Shown piece after piece: positions 58,624 to 64,000 of a DNA stretch of 64,000 nt. The DNA comes from Streptomyces huiliensis (GTDB lineage: Bacteria > Actinomycetota > Actinomycetes > Streptomycetales > Streptomycetaceae), in contig NZ_JAIQLH010000051.1 in assembly GCF_020037025.1 (NCBI RefSeq), forward strand, positions 1-64,000. Direction: 5' to 3'. Each line of letters opens with the position of its first letter. Within the stretch, counting starts at the first letter, position 1. The notes below the pieces were generated by a model. That model worked only from the letters and a program-made list of their open reading frames with translations. It was not told the origin of the DNA and made no database searches. The translations under genes and the position numbers were made by a program.

Positions 58624-58915
58624 AGCGGTGAACCCCCGGCGCCCGGCTGACGGCGGGCGGCTGCGGCGGGCGGCTGGCGGCGGGCGGGACCGCGGGATCA
58701 GCCCCGTCCCGGGCCGGCTCGCGCAGGGCGATGACGTGGTTGACCGTCTCGACGGCCTCCTGCTTCCACGCCTCCAGGGCCTCCTTCCCCGAACTCACCA
58801 CGTCGTCGAAGAAACCGGCGCCGGTGGTGGCGGACGGCGCGGTGCCGCGCCCGGAGTTCGAGAGCACGCCCAGGAACGCGGCGGCTCGGAGGGTCATTAC
58901 GGCGACGTCGCGCAT
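58586..58915 (-). CDS. Small hypothetical protein, 109 aa
   Basis: A short hydrophobic start (VAVMTLRAAAFLGVLS) precedes a helix FFDDVVSSGKEALEAWKQEAVETVNHVIALRE, then a Pro/Ala/Arg-rich end. Strong third-position G/C bias between 58700 and 58915 supports coding. The last 38 bp overlap the convergent zinc-ribbon gene. The start at 58915 (ATG-CGC) lacks a clear ribosome site. It may be a secreted or membrane-attached helical peptide. Confidence 0.5.
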   Translation of the reverse strand: MRDVAVMTLRAAAFLGVLSNSGRGTAPSATTGAGFFDDVVSSGKEALEAWKQEAVETVNHVIALREPARDGADPAVPPAASRPPQPPAVSRAPGVHRFTAGGPAPPRSR

Positions 58916-59188
58916 GAAGTACCTCTAATCCGCTCATCGGCTGAGACACATCACGACTGCCCCGGCGGTACGGCGACATGCAGCGCGTCACCCGCACGAG
59001 GTCGTCAGAGAGGCAGTAAAACGTTTCCCCGGCTGTGAGTTCGGGGCCCCCGGGATCACGTCCCCGTGCGGAGCATCCCCGGGGGCCGCGGCCGGCAAAA
59101 CGACCCACCACCCAGTTCACCCAACTGAGGGAAAACCAGGGCGAAAAGGAATGAGGCAAGGCGTGCGGGGCGAGGCGAGAGGAGGCGT

Positions 59189-60085
59189 TCAGCGCGCCCC
59201 GGCCGCCGCCGTTCCCCGCAGTTCCCGGACGAGTTCCCGGACCGCCGCGCTCCGCGCCGCCTCCGGTGTCGCCACCCAGCCGACGCTGCGCGTGGGCCGC
59301 CGCGGGCCCAGGTCCGTCACGGCCACCGACGGCGGGACGACGGCCAGCGACAGGGCCGGCATCACGGCCATGCCCAGCCCCTGGGCCACCATGGACAGCA
59401 CGACGCTGTCGTCCTCCGCCTCGATCGTCGCCCGCGGGATCCAGTCCTGCCCGGCCCACCAGGCGCGGGTGTACGAACCGCAGTTCTCGGCCCAGTCGAC
59501 GAGCGGCAGCGTCCGGGGCGCGGGGTGGCCCGCCGGGTGGACGAGGGAGTACGGCTCCGAGAGGAGCGGCGCCGAGAGCAGCCCCGGCGGGAGCGCCTGG
59601 GTGCCGTCGAGGGTGGCGATCCCGAGGTCGGCCCGGCCGTCCGCGACCTCGCCCGCCGTCCCGCGGCCGATCTCCCGGACGGTCCGTACCTCGGGGCTGA
59701 GCCCCGGGTGCCGGGCCGTGAGCCGGGCCAGCGCGGCGGGCAGCAGGTGGGCGGCGGCGCTGCGGAAGGCGGAGATCCGCAGCGGGCCGGTGAGCCCCTC
59801 GGGCCCCGCGCCCCGGGTCTCCGCGCCCATCGTCTCCAGCAGCCGCAGGATGCGGCGGGCCCGCGCGACGGCCCGGGCGCCGGCCTCCGTCGGCCGGGCA
59901 CCGTGCCGCCCGCGGTCGAACAGCACCGCGCCGAGCCGCCGTTCACAGGTCCGCACGGCGTGCGAGACGGCGGACTGGGACAGGCCGAGCCGGGCCCCGG
60001 CGGCGGTGAAGGTGCCCGCCTCGTCCACGGCGACCAGCACGCGGAGCTCCGGGAGGGTGGGTTCGTGCTGCTCGTTCCGCGCCAT
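59189..60085 (-). CDS. LysR-family regulator
   Basis: The 298-aa protein has a winged helix LPELRVLVAVDEAGTFTAAGARLGLSQSAVSHAVRTCERRL (in segments) and an effector domain with LRISAFRSAAAHLLPAALARL, GRADLGIATLDG, and VVLSMVAQGLGMAVMPALSL. I place the start at ATG 60085 (MARNEQHEPTL). Upstream the frame stays open through an 18-bp minisatellite whose units each contain an in-frame ATG (GTAGMA), so start assignment is ambiguous and a repeat-encoded extension is possible. It is divergent from the MDR reductase and likely controls it. Confidence 0.9.
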   Translation of the reverse strand: MARNEQHEPTLPELRVLVAVDEAGTFTAAGARLGLSQSAVSHAVRTCERRLGAVLFDRGRHGARPTEAGARAVARARRILRLLETMGAETRGAGPEGLTGPLRISAFRSAAAHLLPAALARLTARHPGLSPEVRTVREIGRGTAGEVADGRADLGIATLDGTQALPPGLLSAPLLSEPYSLVHPAGHPAPRTLPLVDWAENCGSYTRAWWAGQDWIPRATIEAEDDSVVLSMVAQGLGMAVMPALSLAVVPPSVAVTDLGPRRPTRSVGWVATPEAARSAAVRELVRELRGTAAAGAR

Positions 60086-60200
60086 TCCCGTCGTCCCCGC
60101 CATTCCCGTCGTCCCCGCCATCCCCGCTGTCCCCGTCGTCCCCGCTGTCCCCGCCATCCCTGCTGTCCCCGCCATCCCCGCTGTCCCCGCCATCCCTGGA
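60082..60200. repeat. 18-bp minisatellite, 6.5 copies, at the LysR start
   Basis: The units follow CCATYCCYGYYGTCCCCG (period 18, built from two 9-mers). The array spans the LysR start codon and fills half of the divergent promoter region. Confidence 0.85.
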
Positions 60201-60291
60201 ATCTACGTCCATGAACGGCATTCATGGAAGCCGCTCTTCCATCGATCCCGAGGGCTGGGACGCCACCGCCCCCGCCGCCTACGTTTCCCCC

Positions 60292-61293
60292 ATGACCAGC
60301 ACCTTCCGCTCCGTCCACCAGGTGGCCCGCCCGCAGGGCGCCCCCACCGCCGCCCACTTCGCCTTCGTCGAGGAGCCGCTGCCCGCGGTGCGCCCCGGCA
60401 CCGCGCTGGTGGAGAACGTCCTGCTGTCCGTCGACCCGTACATGCGCGAGGCCATGGACGCGGACTGGGAGCTGAACGCCCCGCTGGAGGGCCGGTCGAT
60501 CGGCCGCGTCGTGGAGTCCCGCGATCCCGCCCTGGCCGTCGGCGACCTGGTCTTCCACCGGAAGGGCTGGCGCACCCACGCCCTGGTCTCGGCGGCGGAG
60601 GGCGCCCGGGTGCTGCCGCGCCACGACGGCGTACCCCTGAGCACCTGGCTCGGGCTGCTCGGCGGGACGGGGCTCAGCGCGTACGTCGGCCTCGTCCGGA
60701 TCGCCGGGGTCCGGCCCGGGGACACCGTCTTCGTCTCGGCCGCCGCGGGCGGCGTGGGCAGCACGGCCGGGCAGCTGGCCCGGCTGCTGGGCGCGGGCCG
60801 GGTGATCGGCAGCGCAGGGTCGGCGGCCAAGGTCGCGCACCTCGTGGACGACCTCGGGTTCGACGCCGCCTTCGACTACCACGACGGGCCGGTGGCCGAG
60901 CAGTTGGCGAAGGCGGCGCCGGACGGCATCGACGTCTACCTGGACAACGTCGGCGGCGACCACCTGGAGGCGGCCATCGCCTCGATGCGCCCGCACGGGC
61001 GGATCGCCTGGTGCGGGGCGGTGGCCCAGTACAACAGCGCCGAGCCGCCGCCGGCGCCGCGCAACCTCTACGACGTCGTCGAGAAGAGCATCCGCCTGGA
61101 GGGCTTCCTGGTGCGGGAGCACGGGGACGCGCAGGCGGAGTGGGAGGACTTCCTCGTTCCGCACCTCCAGGCGGGGCGGGTGGTGCGGGACGAGACGGTG
61201 GTGGAGGGGTTCGACGGGGTGGTGGAGGCGTTCCTGGGCATGCTGGCGGGACGGAACACGGGCAAGATGCTCGTTCGGACGGCTGCGGCGTAG
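60292..61293 (+). CDS. NADP-dependent medium-chain oxidoreductase (PTGR/AADH type)
   Basis: This 333-aa zinc-free MDR reductase of double bonds in enones has an N-domain (VENVLLSVDPYMREAM, the DPYMR motif of this group), Rossmann VSAAAGGVGSTAGQLARLLGA, IDVYLDNVGGDHLEAAI and RIAWCGAVAQYN, and the C-terminal GKMLVR. It reduces alpha,beta-unsaturated carbonyls with NADPH. The ATG at 60292 has no ribosome site, but TACGTT lies seven nt upstream, so a leaderless start is possible. It is divergent from LysR. The physiological substrate is unknown. Confidence 0.92.
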   Translation: MTSTFRSVHQVARPQGAPTAAHFAFVEEPLPAVRPGTALVENVLLSVDPYMREAMDADWELNAPLEGRSIGRVVESRDPALAVGDLVFHRKGWRTHALVSAAEGARVLPRHDGVPLSTWLGLLGGTGLSAYVGLVRIAGVRPGDTVFVSAAAGGVGSTAGQLARLLGAGRVIGSAGSAAKVAHLVDDLGFDAAFDYHDGPVAEQLAKAAPDGIDVYLDNVGGDHLEAAIASMRPHGRIAWCGAVAQYNSAEPPPAPRNLYDVVEKSIRLEGFLVREHGDAQAEWEDFLVPHLQAGRVVRDETVVEGFDGVVEAFLGMLAGRNTGKMLVRTAAA

Positions 61294-61409
61294 GGGTGCC
61301 CCGGTCCCTCCCCTAGAGGGGGCACCCCCATTCACCGCTTCCCGGGGAGGACCCCGGACCTCCTGAAACCGCGCTCCGCGCGGTTGTCCTCAAACGCCGG
61401 ACGGGCTGA
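61294..61409. repeat. Dispersed repeat, copy D
   Basis: It begins GGGGTGCCCCGGTCCC and includes the core (61387-61409, reverse orientation). The left end carries an extra small palindrome (CCCCTAGAGGGG). The reverse-strand acyl-CoA synthetase reads through it for its last 26 or so codons. Confidence 0.8.
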
Positions 61410-63032
61410 TTCGGCCCCCTCCAGCAGCGCCACGGCCTCCTCCCGCAGCTCCACCTTCCGTACCTTCCCGCTCACCGTCATCGGGAACGTCTCCATGACC
61501 CGCAGGTAGCGCGGCACCTTGTAGTGGGCCAGCCGGCCGCGGCAGTAGCGGGCCAGTTCCTCGCGGCTGAGGCCGCCCGCGTCGTCGTGGAGGATGACGC
61601 ACGCCATGATCTCCTCGCCCATCTGATCATCCGGGACCCCGATGACCTGGACGTCCGCGATCTTGGGATGGGTGTGCAGGAACTCCTCGATCTCCCGCGG
61701 GTAGACGTTCTCCCCGCCCCTGATGATCATGTCCTTGCTGCGGCCGACGATCCGGACGTAGCCCTCCTCGTCCATCACCGCGAGGTCGCCCGTGTGCATC
61801 CAGCGGTCGGCGTCGATCGCCTCCGCGGTCCGCTCGGCGTCGTTCCAGTAGCCGAGCATCACCGAGTAGCCGCGGGTGCACAGCTCGCCGGGCTCGCCGC
61901 GGGGGACCGTGGCGCCGGACTCCGGGTCGACGATCTTCACCTCGACGTGCGGGAGCACCCGCCCGACCGTGCCCGTCCGGCGGTCCAGGTCGTCGTCGGG
62001 CCGGGTCTGGGTGGAGACCGGGGAGGTCTCGGTCATGCCGTAGCAGATGGTGACCTCCTCCATGTGCATCTCGGCGACGACGCGCTTCATCACCTCGGCG
62101 GGGCACGGCGAGCCCGCCATGATGCCGGTGCGCAGCGTGGAGAGGTCGTAGGTGGCGAAGTCCGGCAGGTCGAGCTCGGCGATGAACATCGTGGGGACGC
62201 CGTAGAGCGAGGTGCAGCGCTCGCGCTCGACGGCGTGGAGGGTGGCGGTGGGGTCGAAGGTGGGGGCGGGGATGACCACGCAGGCGCCGTGGGTGGTGGC
62301 CGCGAGGTTGCCCATCACCATGCCGAAGCAGTGGTAGAAGGGGACCGGCAGGGCGATCCGGTCCTCCTCGGTGTAGCCGAGCGTCTCCCCCACGAAATAG
62401 CCGTTGTTGAGGATGTTGCGGTGGGAGAGGGTGGCGCCCTTGGCGAAGCCTGTGGTGCCGGAGGTGTACTGGATGTTGACGGGGTCCTCGGGGCTCAGCC
62501 CGGCCTCGCGTTCGGCGAGTCGCTCGCGGGGCGTCCCGGCGCCGAGCCGGACCAGGCCCGTCCACGTCGGGTCGTCCAGGTAGACGACGTCGCGCAGGGC
62601 GGGGCAGTCGCCGCGGACCTGCTCGACCATGCGCCGGTAGTCGCTGGTCTTGTAGGCGGTGGCCGAGACCAGCACCGAGACGCCGGACTGCCGCAGCACG
62701 TAGGAGAGTTCGTGCACCCGGTAGGCCGGGTTGACGTTGACCATGATCGCGCCGATGCGGGCGGTCGCGTACTGGACGATCATCCACTCCGGGCAGTTGA
62801 CGGACCAGATGCCGACCCGGTCGCCCTGGGCCACCCCCTTGGCGAGCAGCCCCAGCGCGACCTCCTCCACGGCGCGCCCGAACTCGTCGTACGTCCATCG
62901 TCGTCCGCCCTGGACGTCGACGAGCGCCTCGCGTTCACCGAAGAGGGCGACGGTACGGGTGAGACTGGCGCCGATGGTCTCTCGAAGCAGGGGGGTGTCG
63001 ACGGGGCCGCCCGCGTACGAGGGTGTGCTCAC
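61332..63032 (-). CDS. Acyl-CoA synthetase (AMP-forming), fatty-acid type
   Basis: This 566-aa ANL enzyme activates carboxylic acids to acyl-AMP and then acyl-CoA. The P-loop [45 protein letters not shown], the hinge [20 protein letters not shown] and the catalytic Lys in [12 protein letters not shown] are intact. The chemistry ends at about residue 540. The remaining residues ([26 protein letters not shown], in parts) are encoded by repeat copy D, a clear C-terminal extension. GTG 63032 overlaps the upstream gene's stop by 4 nt (GTGA). It is probably a medium/long-chain or aromatic acid ligase. Confidence 0.93.
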   Translation of the reverse strand: MSTPSYAGGPVDTPLLRETIGASLTRTVALFGEREALVDVQGGRRWTYDEFGRAVEEVALGLLAKGVAQGDRVGIWSVNCPEWMIVQYATARIGAIMVNVNPAYRVHELSYVLRQSGVSVLVSATAYKTSDYRRMVEQVRGDCPALRDVVYLDDPTWTGLVRLGAGTPRERLAEREAGLSPEDPVNIQYTSGTTGFAKGATLSHRNILNNGYFVGETLGYTEEDRIALPVPFYHCFGMVMGNLAATTHGACVVIPAPTFDPTATLHAVERERCTSLYGVPTMFIAELDLPDFATYDLSTLRTGIMAGSPCPAEVMKRVVAEMHMEEVTICYGMTETSPVSTQTRPDDDLDRRTGTVGRVLPHVEVKIVDPESGATVPRGEPGELCTRGYSVMLGYWNDAERTAEAIDADRWMHTGDLAVMDEEGYVRIVGRSKDMIIRGGENVYPREIEEFLHTHPKIADVQVIGVPDDQMGEEIMACVILHDDAGGLSREELARYCRGRLAHYKVPRYLRVMETFPMTVSGKVRKVELREEAVALLEGAESARPAFEDNRAERGFRRSGVLPGKR

Positions 63033-64000
63033 CGGTGGTCTTCCTCTCTGAATTCGGTACCGCCGCCCTGCGCGGTGCGTTCGCGCAGCTCGATGCGGCG
63101 GATCTTGCCGGACACGGTCTTGGGCAGCTCGGCGAACTCCAGCCGGCGGATGCGCTTGTACGGCGCGAGGACCGCGCGCGAGTGGGCGAACAGCGCCTTC
63201 GCGGTGTCCGGCCCCGGCTCCCAGCCCTCGGCGAGGACGACGTACGCCTTGGGCACGGAGAGCCGCAGCGGGTCGGGCGAGGGCACGACGGCGGCCTCCG
63301 CGACGGCCTCGTGCTCCAACAGCGCGCTCTCCAGCTCGAAGGGCGAGATCTTGTAGTCGCTCGACTTGAAGACGTCGTCCGCGCGCCCGATGTAGGTGAT
63401 GTATCCGTCCGCGTCCCGGGCACCGATGTCGCCGGTGCGGTAGTAGCCGCCGGCCATCGCCTCGGCGGTGCGCTCGGGGTCGCCGGCGTAGCCGGTCATC
63501 AGGCCGACGGGACGGGTCGCGGGGTCGCCGGTGAGGTCGAGGGAGATCTCTCCCTCGTCGGCCGGTTCGCCGGTGACCGGGTCGAGCAGGACGACGGTGA
63601 AGCCGGGGCTCGGGCGGCCCATGGAGCCGGTCTTCAGCGGCTGCCCGGGCGGGTTGGCGACCTGGACGGAGGTCTCCGTCTGCCCGAAGCCGTCCCGGAT
63701 GGTGACGCCCCAGGCGCGCCGGACGGCCTCGATGACCTCCGGGTTGAGCGGCTCGCCGGCCGCCACCACCTCGCGCGGCGGGGTGCGCAGGGCCCGCAGG
63801 TCGGCCTGGATGAGCATGCGCCAGACGGTGGGCGGGGCGCAGAAGCTCGTCACGCCGCAGCGGTCCATCTCGGCCATCAGGCGGGCCGGGTCGAAGCGGG
63901 TGTAGTTGACCACGAAGACCGTCGCCCCGGCGTTCCAGGGCGCGAAGAAGTTGGACCAGGCGTGTTTGGCCCAGCCGGGCGAGGAGATGTTGAGGTGCAC
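63029..64000 (-). CDS. Acetyl/medium-chain acyl-CoA synthetase, C-terminal part (5' end outside window)
   Basis: The frame is open to the right edge; 323 residues of the C-terminal two-thirds are present. Motifs [50 protein letters not shown] and [13 protein letters not shown] match the medium-chain acyl-CoA synthetase/acetate-CoA ligase branch (SSxYKISPFE). It is upstream of and overlapping the second synthetase, so two ligases are made together and may activate related acids. The N-terminal nucleotide loop is outside the window. Confidence 0.92.
   Translation of the reverse strand: MHLNISSPGWAKHAWSNFFAPWNAGATVFVVNYTRFDPARLMAEMDRCGVTSFCAPPTVWRMLIQADLRALRTPPREVVAAGEPLNPEVIEAVRRAWGVTIRDGFGQTETSVQVANPPGQPLKTGSMGRPSPGFTVVLLDPVTGEPADEGEISLDLTGDPATRPVGLMTGYAGDPERTAEAMAGGYYRTGDIGARDADGYITYIGRADDVFKSSDYKISPFELESALLEHEAVAEAAVVPSPDPLRLSVPKAYVVLAEGWEPGPDTAKALFAHSRAVLAPYKRIRRLEFAELPKTVSGKIRRIELRERTAQGGGTEFREEDHR

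Noticed and set aside
60082..60200. 18-bp array considered as a CRISPR or origin iterons
   Set aside because: There are no spacers and no AT-rich unwinding region, and it sits in a LysR promoter.

Overview
The window is very GC-rich DNA with strong G/C bias at third codon positions. It contains no tRNA or rRNA gene that I can see. Several things point to a Streptomyces chromosome arm region: an RNase Sa homologue, the allantoicase/allantoinase/AllR/malate synthase order (which I recall from the S. coelicolor SCO6243-6248 neighbourhood), a cupin-HTH plus DUF6126 pair, and the dispersed repeat with core CCCGTCCGGCGTTTGAGG.

Layout. 1-6.4 kb: the 3' part of a PfaC-like secondary-lipid/polyketide synthase subunit that runs off the left edge, then an MMPL transporter and a double-hotdog MaoC-like protein on the other strand. 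6.6-13.2 kb: a reverse-strand sugar locus with a KDPG/KHG-type aldolase, a GntR/HutC regulator, a ribose-type ABC importer (binding protein, permease, ATPase with 4-nt overlaps), a ROK glucokinase and a membrane-anchored protein. 13.5-15.6 kb: secreted RNase Sa, a cupin-HTH regulator with DUF6126 partner, and a TenA/PqqC-fold protein. 15.7-32.2 kb: a purine-ring catabolism region. It holds alc-allB, the IclR regulator allR, a MobA-like transferase, malate synthase and a five-gene reverse-strand operon (OHCU decarboxylase/HIU hydrolase fusion, uricase, 8-oxoguanine deaminase-like enzyme, NCS2 permease, YfcC-type carrier), interrupted by an ABC exporter and a secreted 37-residue-repeat protein. 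32.3-38.7 kb: LysR/SDR pair, two-component system, GT4 glycosyltransferase, DUF1259 protein. 38.8-49.6 kb: accessory-looking stretch with secreted proteins, an HTH-TPR regulator with a decayed tandem copy, a ladder of tiny overlapping genes, a large LuxR-type regulator, a thiamine-binding protein and a stand-alone DUF4096 protein. 49.8-53.8 kb: an iterative type I PKS (KS-AT-DH-ACP, no KR), like bacterial orsellinate synthases. 54.0-57.6 kb: the glyoxylate operon hyi-glxR-gcl. 57.8-64 kb: zinc-ribbon protein, LysR, MDR reductase and two acyl-CoA synthetases, the last cut by the right edge.

How it works together. The purine genes form an almost complete route: uptake, oxopurine deamination, urate, HIU, OHCU, allantoin, allantoate, then glyoxylate plus urea. 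Glyoxylate then enters either malate (malate synthase) or tartronate semialdehyde and glycerate (Gcl, GlxR, Hyi). Two palindrome families mark this network: TTCAAC-N5-GTTGAA-like sites before allB-alc and the urate operon, and TTCCG-N5-CGGAA sites before malate synthase and hyi-glxR-gcl. AllR is the natural candidate regulator, although the existence of two site classes suggests either a second regulator or relaxed recognition.

Other points are two polyketide/lipid synthase loci, many short tandem-repeat expansions in and between genes, a MerR-type 19-bp-spacer promoter with an apparently leaderless start, and genes whose C-termini are supplied by the dispersed repeat.
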